DNA from: Pseudomonadota bacterium
GTDB lineage: Bacteria; Pseudomonadota; Alphaproteobacteria; Rhizobiales; Beijerinckiaceae
Length of the DNA: 11,925 nucleotides
NCBI GenBank assembly: GCA_023426505.1
Contig: JAFAAP010000124.1
Coordinates: forward strand, 1 to 11,925
Reading direction: 5' to 3'
Below are positions 1 through 5,786 of this stretch, piece by piece. Below the pieces are notes generated by a model. It did not search any database. It had not been told where the DNA came from and was given only the letters and a program-made list of their open reading frames with translations. Each line of letters opens with the position of its first letter. The first letter of the stretch is position 1. The position numbers were made by a program, and so were the translations under genes.

Positions 1-275
1 CCGCCGCTCTCTACCGCTCGCTCCCGCTCCCCAAGAGTGAGCAGGTTCACGGCTGACACGAGGTCGGGATCGCGGCCATCGAGCCGGAAGAGGAACTCGT
101 TAAAGTCGCCATCACAGACTTGGTGGAAGGCGTGCCAAATTTGGCGGCCGCGTATGTTCATGTCGTCGAGGTCGAACAGCGTGTCGAGGGGCGAGAGGGC
201 AAACTGACAGATCAGCCGGAGAACATCAGCGCTCCCGGGATGGCCTTCCGCCAGGGTGGCCAAGAGGTTGTTCAT
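1..275 (-). CDS. Small hypothetical protein, C-terminus beyond window edge
   Basis: The minus-strand frame opens with MNNLLATLAEGHPGS and runs to the left edge without a stop (91 codons visible). A stop lies ten codons before the chosen ATG and no other ATG intervenes, so this start is the best available, although no good Shine-Dalgarno precedes it. The sequence is a soluble, acidic, mostly helical protein with motifs such as LFDLDDMNIRG and WHAFHQVCDGDF. It has balanced composition and no signal peptide or membrane segment. I recall similar short proteins of unknown function, sometimes linked to phage or accessory DNA, in Methylobacterium-like genomes, but I cannot name a family. A short overlapping frame starting MGNNKG at 344 on the same strand ends inside this gene, so an early frameshift or alternative start is possible. 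Confidence 0.6.
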   Translation of the reverse strand, partial: MNNLLATLAEGHPGSADVLRLICQFALSPLDTLFDLDDMNIRGRQIWHAFHQVCDGDFNEFLFRLDGRDPDLVSAVNLLTLGERERAVESG

Positions 276-404
276 CGTGGCTGTCGCGGACAGCCGTTCC
301 CGTCCCGTCTTCACATCCGCCGGTGTCCCCTTGTTGTTACCCATAGGCTACGACCGTTCGAGCGTGCGGTCGATCCCCTATAAGGAGCTTTTGCGGGGCC
401 CTCG

Positions 405-431
405 TAATTCGCAGAAGGCCGTTTTATGGAA
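405..431 (+). repeat. 27-base motif, copy 1 of 2
   Basis: The stretch beginning TAATTCGCAGAA and ending TGGAA matches 1242-1268 at 22 of 27 positions without gaps; the first 12 bases are identical. It lies about 70 bases upstream of the small gene at 501. Its role is unknown; a shared promoter or regulator site is one reading. Confidence 0.4.
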
Positions 432-500
432 TGCGGTAGCTTCCTGGTCAGGACAGGAGGCGGTTGTCCGTTCAGACGCGGTGCTCCATAACAGCACCCC

Positions 501-737
501 ATGAAAACCGCAGCCGAATACAGGCAACACACCGAAGAATGCCGAGGCCTTGCCAAGCAGGTGTCCGAGGGGGAGCAGCGCAATCAGCTTCTGGAGATGG
601 CCCGTACCTGGGACAATCTAGCCAAGGATCGGGAGCAACTGGTCCGCAACCACCCCGAACTCGACACCTCGAAAAAGCCGACGAGTTCTGAGGAACGAAC
701 ACCGCGAAAGACGGACTCAGCCCTTCGGGGCAGGTGA
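501..737 (+). CDS. Small helical hypothetical protein (78 aa)
   Basis: Residues 1-50 (MKTAAEYRQHTEECRGLAKQ onward) form a charged amphipathic helical region containing LLEMARTWDNLAKDRE. Residues 51-78 are a hydrophilic Ser/Lys/Arg/Thr-rich tail. It matches a type of short cytoplasmic protein I know from Bradyrhizobium, Methylobacterium and relatives, where an AEYRxHAxECRxLA start and a QLLEMAxTWExLA core recur. That function is unknown. There is no signal peptide, membrane span or catalytic motif. The ATG is preceded by a purine-poor stretch (ACAGCACCCC), so translation initiation is probably weak or leaderless-like. It stands alone: the next gene in the same direction starts 137 bases on, after a possible terminator hairpin. 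Confidence 0.75.
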   Translation: MKTAAEYRQHTEECRGLAKQVSEGEQRNQLLEMARTWDNLAKDREQLVRNHPELDTSKKPTSSEERTPRKTDSALRGR

Positions 738-747
738 CCAGTCCATA

Positions 748-778
748 GCGAGGCCTCGCAGAGACGCGGGGCCTTCGC
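748..778 (+). terminator. Possible terminator hairpin after the 501-737 gene
   Basis: GCGAGGCC can pair with GGGCCTTCGC (one bulge) 11 bases after the stop codon, giving a GC-rich stem followed only by TTGTCC. The left arm is also a perfect 12-base palindrome (GCGAGGCCTCGC). The poor T tract makes intrinsic termination uncertain. Confidence 0.35.
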
Positions 779-874
779 TTGTCCGAGCGCGACGTTCCCG
801 TCAGCCTCCTCCTGAATTGCCCCAGGCCGGCAACTGAACCGTGTTAGCCTCGCTCACTCAGGCCAGCGGAGGCA

Positions 875-973
875 ATGATGTGGCGAGTACGCCCTCTTGA
901 CCTTGCTATGATCGTCACCGTGCTGATCATCGTGGCGTTCTGGGGCATCGCGCTGGCTCAACTCACCTTCTGA
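875..973 (+). CDS. 32-residue single-span membrane peptide
   Basis: The frame ATG ATG TGG CGA encodes MMWRVRPLDLAMIVTV, continues with LIIVAFWGIALAQLTF and stops. Residues 10-32 form one continuous hydrophobic helix. The short N-terminus carries two arginines, which predicts N-in topology. A good Shine-Dalgarno (GGAGG) lies 3 bases before the first ATG and 6 before the second, so either may start; the second gives 31 residues. It is too short for ordinary gene callers. No family is recognised. Small one-helix proteins of this kind often modulate transporters or kinases, but nothing here indicates a partner. The nearest neighbour is a convergent small membrane gene on the minus strand. Confidence 0.55.
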   Translation: MMWRVRPLDLAMIVTVLIIVAFWGIALAQLTF

Positions 974-1025
974 CCATGGCTGTATGGTGTGCGGGTTCGG
1001 GCTCGCCGTGCGCAGATCCACCAGG

Positions 1026-1196
1026 TTAGTCGCGGGTAAGCCACGGGAGGTCAAGAATGTGACCGAGCAGCAGGGCCAGACAGAGGGCGGCCATAACCAG
1101 CAGCAGCATCAGGACCATCCTTATCGTTCTGGTCTGACGGGCGAGACGGGTCTCGATCTCTTCTACCTGCCGTTGGTGTTCAGAAGCATCGGACAT
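1026..1196 (-). CDS. Small coiled-coil/membrane protein (56 aa)
   Basis: From the ATG at 1196 the product is MSDASEHQRQVEEIETRLAR, then QTRTIRMVLMLLLVMAALCL and ALLLGHILDLPWLTRD. Residues about 5-25 form a charged helix with heptad-like spacing. Residues about 26-48 are a single transmembrane helix, followed by a short tail, so a membrane-anchored cytoplasmic helix is likely. GGGAG abuts the ATG with no spacer, which is poor. An in-frame TTG at 1232 would add 12 residues (SHARKAAKNRE after the initiator) and cannot be excluded. The family and function are unknown. It converges on the 32-residue membrane gene at 875-973, 52 bases away. Confidence 0.55.
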   Translation of the reverse strand: MSDASEHQRQVEEIETRLARQTRTIRMVLMLLLVMAALCLALLLGHILDLPWLTRD

Positions 1197-1241
1197 CTCC
1201 CGGTTTTTAGCGGCCTTGCGCGCATGGGACAATCGTCCGCA

Positions 1242-1268
1242 TAATTCGCAGAAATCCCCTTTTTGGAA
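1242..1268 (+). repeat. 27-base motif, copy 2 of 2
   Basis: This matches 405-431 at 22 of 27 positions and ends in TTTTTGGAA followed by C. It lies about 120 bases upstream of the small gene at 1391 and just upstream of the minus-strand gene start near 1196-1232. The GGAAC end resembles the -35 element of alphaproteobacterial EcfG promoters, but I find no matching CGTT-type -10 at the right distance. Confidence 0.4.
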
Positions 1269-1390
1269 CTTGACCGAATGGGACGGAATTTTCCCTTGAG
1301 AGGGTTTAAAGTTCTTCTGTGACGCGGATTAAATTTCCGTGCACTCCGTGGGGCAGATTGACCCTGTGGGACAGCAACCCTGAGGGTCCG

Positions 1391-1606
1391 ATGCCTCAGT
1401 TGAATGGTCGAAGAGCCAAATGGGTGCAAGCGGAGGTGGCCAAGCACACCACCCCGGACAGCATTCGGCGGCGGATTGCAGATGAGGTGGAGCAGATCCG
1501 TATCCTATCAAGCTCTGGTGTCGCGAGCGGCTCTATGGGGGAGGCTCTGGAGGCCCATCACGAGTTGATCCAAGTCCTGACGAAACGCCTCGCCGATTTC
1601 CGATAA
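1391..1606 (+). CDS. Small helical hypothetical protein (71 aa)
   Basis: The protein begins MPQLNGRRAKWVQAEVAKHT and is largely charged and helical (SIRRRIADEVEQIRILSSSG, then a second helix EALEAHHELIQVLTKRLADF). A TGAGGG Shine-Dalgarno sits 4 bases before this ATG. An in-frame GTG at 1319 would add 24 residues of less protein-like sequence, so the ATG is preferred. There is no signal peptide, membrane span or recognised domain. Its size and make-up resemble the 501-737 product, but the sequences are not clearly related. It is followed after 9 bases by a doubtful frame and, at 1861, by a terminator-like hairpin, which may end this transcription unit. Confidence 0.6.
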   Translation: MPQLNGRRAKWVQAEVAKHTTPDSIRRRIADEVEQIRILSSSGVASGSMGEALEAHHELIQVLTKRLADFR

Positions 1607-1615
1607 AACCCATTT

Positions 1616-1786
1616 ATGGAAATAGACAAAGGCGCATTTCAGCGTGTTCGGAAGCTTTCAGATGAATTGTGGCCGCCGGCCGAGTACAGCATCAGTACAA
1701 TGCGCTTTTCAGAGCCAGCCAAGGCGCGCACGAATACTGGCGAAATCTTCGCGGCGCACCGACATGGAATCTCTTGCCACGGTTAA
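1616..1786 (+). CDS. Doubtful 56-residue hypothetical frame
   Basis: An ATG 9 bases after the preceding stop opens a frame reading MEIDKGAFQRVRKLSDELWP and ending in SCHG. The composition (mixed charged and aromatic residues, no low-complexity bias) looks protein-like. Close spacing behind the 1391-1606 gene and the downstream hairpin would fit a two-gene unit. Against it, there is no Shine-Dalgarno, and the ATG lies inside a CATTTATGGAA stretch resembling the end of the 27-base motif. It could be a remnant or a chance frame. Confidence 0.3.
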   Translation: MEIDKGAFQRVRKLSDELWPPAEYSISTMRFSEPAKARTNTGEIFAAHRHGISCHG

Positions 1787-1860
1787 CCTGGATGATAGGC
1801 GGATCCGCTGAGCCGTCTAAGCTCGCAATGGGTCTCATTGGCTCGTTCCTCCTCAACTGG

Positions 1861-1894
1861 CGCCCTCCCGCTCCCGGCAAGGGCGTTTCTTTTC
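1861..1894 (+). terminator. Rho-independent terminator candidate
   Basis: CGCCCT pairs with AGGGCG across a 13-base loop and is followed directly by TTTCTTTT. The position fits the end of a transcript covering the small genes from 1391. Confidence 0.5.
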
Positions 1895-1991
1895 GCCCGC
1901 CGGCTCGTGGCGATGCACGGAATATTAACCTTGGCCGTTGGAAGAGAAGGATGCGGGCCGCGTCTCGCGTATGCTCCCAACCCCGTTCAGT

Positions 1992-2017
1992 CCCCCCGGC
2001 TGCGCGGGGTTTTCTTT
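1992..2017 (+). terminator. Second Rho-independent terminator candidate
   Basis: A CCCC/GGGG stem with an inner CG pair (one C-C mismatch) is followed by TTTTCTTTG. It lies about 100 bases after the first hairpin and 55 bases before the AraC-fragment gene. It has no obvious upstream gene, so it may end an unannotated short RNA or be a back-up for the first terminator. Confidence 0.4.
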
Positions 2018-2062
2018 GCTTCCCTTTGCTTTCCGCCTGTGGGTTCGGACCCGAATAGCCGA

Positions 2063-2088
2063 GGGAGTTTCGTGGAACGGGAGTTTCG
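2063..2088 (+). repeat. Duplicated GGGAGTTTCG spanning two possible ribosome sites
   Basis: GGGAGTTTCG occurs at 2063-2072 and again at 2079-2088. Each copy supplies a GGGAG Shine-Dalgarno, one before an in-frame GTG at 2072 and one before the ATG at 2090. The arrangement looks like a small tandem duplication that doubled the translation start. Confidence 0.45.
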
Positions 2089-2089
2089 C

Positions 2090-2290
2090 ATGGGCTACCG
2101 AGCAATTGCCAACGAGATCCGGTTCGAGATCGCCCGTCAGCTGCTGGAGGACACTGAGGTGCCGCTCGGTGAGATCGCGGCGGCGCTGGACTACTCCGAG
2201 GCGAGCGCCTTCACCCGGGCGTTCCGACGCTGGTCGGGCCACACGCACACCGAGTGGCGGAGCCACAGCGACATGGATGATGAGCCCTAG
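2090..2290 (+). CDS. AraC-type HTH fragment (66 aa)
   Basis: The protein reads MGYRAIANEIRFEIARQLLE, then DTEVPLGEIAAALDYSEASA and FTRAFRRWSGHTHTEWRS. This is the classic end of an AraC/XylS regulator: the linker helix plus the second HTH (about residues 25-50, with SEASAFTRAFRRWSG as the signature). A full family member has about 100 residues of DNA-binding domain with two HTH units and usually a sensory domain of 150-200 residues before it. All of that is missing, and the upstream DNA shows no trace of it. The start is well supported (GGGAG 6 bases before the ATG; a GTG at 2072 with its own GGGAG would add six residues). It is either a decayed regulator whose tail regained a start or a free-standing mini-HTH. 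Binding as a lone HTH would be weak unless it oligomerises. Confidence 0.65.
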   Translation: MGYRAIANEIRFEIARQLLEDTEVPLGEIAAALDYSEASAFTRAFRRWSGHTHTEWRSHSDMDDEP

Positions 2291-2413
2291 GCTCCTGCCC
2301 CGAGTTCATGCACACTCCAGGTCCGTCGTAGGGCGATCCTGTTCTCAGGCCGCGCCATCCTGTTTCACTCGGCTATTCCCGCAATCTTGTGGAGGAGCGC
2401 TTGCCGTCTCGGC

Positions 2414-2650
2414 TTAAGCATCAAAAAGCTCAGAGAATGGCAGGCGAAAAACCAACTCGCCGGATACGTCCTCGACTTCAATGGCATAGTCCCGCGGGTT
2501 CTGCCCCCGTGCGACGAACTCGTCTCTGACATCCTTGGCCGCACGGATTGCTTCGGCGTGGGCGGTCTCCACGTTCGGGAAGTCGAGACCACGCTCATCG
2601 CGGCTCCGATTGAGATGGTCGAACCGGACATGAAAGAAGAAACGAGGCAT
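2414..2650 (-). CDS. DUF6894 family protein (78 aa)
   Basis: The protein begins MPRFFFHVRFDHLNRSRDER, continues with GLDFPNVETAHAEAIRAAKD and ends LVFRLPFSELFDA. The MPRFFFHV opening, the D..G.dfpn..tA.aEAirAa pattern and the VEDVSGELVFRLPF ending match the DUF6894 small proteins, which are abundant in Methylobacterium, Bradyrhizobium and relatives and often multicopy. It is full length for that family. No function is established; it is predicted to be cytoplasmic. AGGGAGA lies 6 bases before the ATG. The gene follows the 977-residue gene on the same strand with a 77-base gap, so it could be cotranscribed with it, though no functional link is evident. Confidence 0.85.
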   Translation of the reverse strand: MPRFFFHVRFDHLNRSRDERGLDFPNVETAHAEAIRAAKDVRDEFVARGQNPRDYAIEVEDVSGELVFRLPFSELFDA

Positions 2651-2727
2651 GACCGCTCTCCCTTATGATGGGGCGGCGCCTATCAGAGCGTCCGAAAACG
2701 CGGCGCGCCTGTTCCGCTCCTGATCGC

Positions 2728-5661
2728 TCAACGACGACCGCCTCCCCGACCGCCAAAGCCTCCCCGTCCTCCTCCGCCTCCAAAGCTGCGGCCTCCTCCG
2801 AAGCTGCCTCGCGGCGCGAAGCTGCGTTGAGGAGAGAAGGACGCTGGCGAGCGGGAGAACTGCGCCGGTGGTGGCCGATAGGCCTGCCGGCTGGCGATCT
2901 GCCTCTGGTTGCCAAGACTCCGGGCCTGGGCATCGCGCATCAGGTTCGAGGGCAGCTGCTGGCTGACCGCCGGACGCTGCGCAGGTCTCTGCGCGACGGG
3001 ACGGGGTTTGGCCGCCGGGCGCTCTTTTGGCGTTGAACGTTGTTGAGCCGAGCGCTGCTGCGCGGCCGGTCGTTGCTGCGCCACCTGACGGTCCTGTGCA
3101 GTCGGACGCGGCTGAGCGGGGCGTTGCTGTGATGCTGGTCGTCCCTGGGCCGCTATCCGCTCCTGCCCTGGCGAGCGGGATCCTGCCGTCGGACGCTGTT
3201 GGGCTTGGGGACGTTGCTGCGCCTGACGCTCGCCGGCCGGACGTTGCGCTGCCCGCTCCTGCGCCTGCGGCCGACCCGTGCCGCCTTCCGTGCGGTCGCG
3301 GCGGATCTGCTCGCCACCGCTGCCCAACCGCTGGCCGAGCGCGGCACCTGCGGCACCGGCCGCGCCCGCTCCCGCGAGTTGCCCCAGGCGCTCCCCGGCG
3401 CCCCGCTCCTGCAGCCGCTCCCGCCCTTCCGGCGAAAGGCCTTCCCGTCCTTCGCCGCGCTGGAGCAGATCTCCACGCTCCGGCCGCTGCACATCCTGCC
3501 AGCCACCGTCCCAACGCTGCCATCCGTCACCGGTGTTGCGATAGACATTGCCGTCCCGGCCGGCGTAGATGTCGCCACGCCGGCCCTCGCGGACGAAGCC
3601 CTGCCCGTTCGACGTGTTCCAGCGCAGCGCCGACCCGCCGGCAGCGGTATCCCGGGCCGTCACCCGCGCCCATTCGGATCCGCGCCTGACCCCGGCCGAC
3701 TTCCACGCGCCATAGACGTTGCGGCCGCCGGCCACGAAGCCGCCTGCGTCCGTTCGTGGATTATAGGCTCCGACGAAGCCGGCCGAACCGCGCGGCCCCC
3801 AAGCCGCGCCGGCACGGCCATAAGTGCCAGTGACCGGGTTCCAGGTCCGTGCTCCTGCGATGCCCCTGTAGGGGCCATACCCATAGCCGTAGCGGCCGTA
3901 CATGCCCCGGATCGGATTGTAGTAGGCCGCAAGACCCCAGGTGACCGGCCGCGGGTAGTAGATCGGGTAGCCATAGCCGGGCCAGCTGTACCAGTAGGGC
4001 GGATAAGACCAGCCGGTGCCGTAGACATAGGTGCCCCAGGCCGGGTAGCCGTACAGGTAACCCATGGTGTAGCCGTACCAGACCGCATCAGGCTCGGTGT
4101 CGTACACCCGAACGTAGGTGGCGTTGTAGACCGGCGAGGACGGCGGGATGGCATAGATGGCGTCCGGTACTGAGCGCGCGAGCTGCCACGGGCCATTCGG
4201 GCTGTCGGCCACGAACCAGACGCCGTCCTGGAGCAGGAAGTACTGCTCACCGACCTTGATCACCGTGTCGGTCGTATTGGTCGCGTAAGACAGATCGGTC
4301 GTTTCGATGGGCGCGAACTCGGCATCGCCCGCATAGGCGACCGTTGGCGTAATCGAGCCCGTCTCGACCCGGGCCGTGGTGGGGATGCTAGCCTTCAGCC
4401 GTGCCTCCGCAGCCTCCGAGGTGCCGGGCACGGACGCGCGCACGGCATAATACGGCGCGTCCTCGGGAAGGTTCTGGAAGTCGGCGGGCAGATCGGGCGT
4501 GGCGAACGCCCATGGCCCATTCTCCAATGAGGGTGTGCGGAACCAGCGGCCGGACAGAAGCACGTACCATTGCTTTCCGGCCTTGTCGAAGAACACATCC
4601 GACTCGGTGTTGGAGGCCCATTGAAGCGATGTCTTCGGCACGTCCTGAAGAGCGGGCTGTCCGCTGAACAGGAGCATCTCGGCGGGGGCATCAGTGGTGA
4701 TCACCCTGGGTACCTTGCCGTCTGGGTACGGTTCCGGCGGAACGGCGCTGCGGGCATCGGCCCAGTTGCTGTCGTTCGGCAAGTCTCGCAGCAGTGCCGG
4801 CAGCTCACTGACAGTCGTCCATGACCGACTGATGGAGGGTGCCGTGAGCCAGTGCGTGTCGTCGCGCAGGTAGAGGGCGCCGCCCTCATCGATACGGAAG
4901 AGATCCCAGTTGGTGTTCACCACGAAGGAGAGGCCGGTCTTGCCTTTCACCGGCGCAAAGGCGGCCTCGCCATCAGTCTGGAGCAGGATCGCCGGCATCG
5001 TTGACACGAAGATCCGCGGTGGATCGGCCTTGAGCCCGCTCACGTCGGTCATCCGATTCTGTGCGGCGAGGCTGGCTGTCACGCGGGCTTCCGACACGGT
5101 GATCGGGCCGGTCGGCAGGAGCTTGCCGGTCTCCACCGCAAGCGCTTTCAGGTCGTCGCGGCCGAGGCCGGAGAAGTTCAGCTCGGTGACGGTGACGTCG
5201 GTGATGACGACCTCGCCGGCATCCTCGTCGTACGAGGTCGAGCCTTTGAGCCCGATCACGCCGAAGACCGGATTGCCGTCGGGAGTCCTCAGATATTGAG
5301 CCGCGACCAGCGCCTCGATGGTCCTGAAGTCGGTCCATTCGGTGAACTGCGGCTGGAAGAGTACCATGCGGCCTTGGCCGACGTCGTAGGCACGCGGCCA
5401 GCCCTCGGAGTGTCTGCGCTCTTCCAGATATCGTCCGCTGATAAAGCCTCGCTGCCCCTTCACCGTGACGGCGCACCAGCTTCCGGATTCCTCGCACTCG
5501 CCCATGTCGACGGCGGTGCCTTCCGGAAGCGTCCGGATGGATGCGAAGTTCGTCCCCGGCCCGGAGCGGAAGTTGACGCTGGAGGTGGTCACGCCCGGAG
5601 CGGCGAGCGCCGGCGTTGTGGCGATGATCGGAACAAGCGCGAGCGCGATGACCTGACGCAT
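2728..5661 (-). CDS. Large exported SH3b / Tyr-rich / RGG-tailed protein (977 aa)
   Basis: Residues 1-21 are a Sec signal peptide (cleavage near ALAA). Residues 24-82 are a bacterial SH3 domain (SSVNFRSGPGTNFASIRTLP, RGFISGRYL) with a Cys56/Cys63 pair. After a mixed region (about 85-245), three copies of a Trp-rich module follow at about 249-308, 351-414 and 462-520. Each begins near an NT pair, passes through W(F/L) and (G/S)(P/R/S)W, and ends in a Pro-rich stretch. Residues 525-600 are very rich in Tyr, Gly, Trp and Pro. Residues 603-720 contain WNPVTGTYGRAG and GNVYRNTGDGW elements. Residues 730-905 are a Gln/Arg/Pro tract, and 945-977 an RGG tail. It is probably periplasmic or surface-attached, the SH3b domain perhaps binding peptidoglycan; the substrate is unknown. 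AGGAG lies 11 bases before the ATG. It lies 125 bases behind the Gly/Tyr-rich gene on the same strand. Confidence 0.85.
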   Translation of the reverse strand: MRQVIALALVPIIATTPALAAPGVTTSSVNFRSGPGTNFASIRTLPEGTAVDMGECEESGSWCAVTVKGQRGFISGRYLEERRHSEGWPRAYDVGQGRMVLFQPQFTEWTDFRTIEALVAAQYLRTPDGNPVFGVIGLKGSTSYDEDAGEVVITDVTVTELNFSGLGRDDLKALAVETGKLLPTGPITVSEARVTASLAAQNRMTDVSGLKADPPRIFVSTMPAILLQTDGEAAFAPVKGKTGLSFVVNTNWDLFRIDEGGALYLRDDTHWLTAPSISRSWTTVSELPALLRDLPNDSNWADARSAVPPEPYPDGKVPRVITTDAPAEMLLFSGQPALQDVPKTSLQWASNTESDVFFDKAGKQWYVLLSGRWFRTPSLENGPWAFATPDLPADFQNLPEDAPYYAVRASVPGTSEAAEARLKASIPTTARVETGSITPTVAYAGDAEFAPIETTDLSYATNTTDTVIKVGEQYFLLQDGVWFVADSPNGPWQLARSVPDAIYAIPPSSPVYNATYVRVYDTEPDAVWYGYTMGYLYGYPAWGTYVYGTGWSYPPYWYSWPGYGYPIYYPRPVTWGLAAYYNPIRGMYGRYGYGYGPYRGIAGARTWNPVTGTYGRAGAAWGPRGSAGFVGAYNPRTDAGGFVAGGRNVYGAWKSAGVRRGSEWARVTARDTAAGGSALRWNTSNGQGFVREGRRGDIYAGRDGNVYRNTGDGWQRWDGGWQDVQRPERGDLLQRGEGREGLSPEGRERLQERGAGERLGQLAGAGAAGAAGAALGQRLGSGGEQIRRDRTEGGTGRPQAQERAAQRPAGERQAQQRPQAQQRPTAGSRSPGQERIAAQGRPASQQRPAQPRPTAQDRQVAQQRPAAQQRSAQQRSTPKERPAAKPRPVAQRPAQRPAVSQQLPSNLMRDAQARSLGNQRQIASRQAYRPPPAQFSRSPASFSPQRSFAPRGSFGGGRSFGGGGGRGGFGGRGGGRR
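2962..3264 (-). repeat. Gln/Arg/Pro-coding low-complexity tract
   Basis: About residues 800-900 of the 977-residue protein consist of irregular AQQRP, QERPA and QRPAQ units. The repeated codons give this DNA a GC-rich repetitive character and open long meaningless frames on the opposite strand. The length is likely to vary between strains. Confidence 0.6.
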
Positions 5662-5681
5662 CAGAGGTGGCTCCTACAACG

Positions 5682-5710
5682 CCCGGCATTGGGACGTTCC
5701 CAGTGCCGGG
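5682..5710. promoter_or_regulatory. Strong inverted repeat between the two exported-protein genes
   Basis: CCCGGCATTGGGA (5682-5694) faces TCCCAGTGCCGGG (5698-5710) across three bases: 13 pairs, 12 of them Watson-Crick and one wobble or mismatch depending on strand. On the minus-strand transcript it falls between the two genes, about 6 bases before the AGGAG of the downstream gene. It could attenuate, protect mRNA ends, limit ribosome access or bind a dimeric regulator. It is not followed by a T tract in either direction. Confidence 0.55.
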
Positions 5711-5786
5711 AGGCCTTTACGGCTCAAGCTCTCCAGACCGAACGCGTCGAACGATCCATGGCCCGACGCAGCCCGTCACCGGGGGA

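Larger units (their letters stand above)
1787..2089. other. Intergenic stretch with two terminator-like hairpins
   Basis: No convincing gene is seen here on either strand; the long minus-strand frame through it is rich in Arg, Gly and Pro and unlike any family. Two plus-strand hairpins with T-rich tails are annotated separately. DNA between them (about 1895-1990) could encode a short transcript of its own. No promoter can be assigned with confidence. Confidence 0.4.

Noticed and set aside
1265..1290. EcfG-type promoter starting at GGAAC
   Set aside because: The -35-like GGAAC is present, but no CGTT-like element lies 16-17 bases downstream.
1692..2105. Minus-strand open frame of 137 residues through the hairpin region
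   Set aside because: Low-complexity Gly/Pro/Arg sequence, and it covers two plus-strand terminator hairpins.
3199..4173. Plus-strand open frame of 324 residues opposite the 977-residue gene
   Set aside because: Arg/Ala/Pro-rich translation without motifs; it mirrors the repetitive GC-rich codons of the true minus-strand gene.
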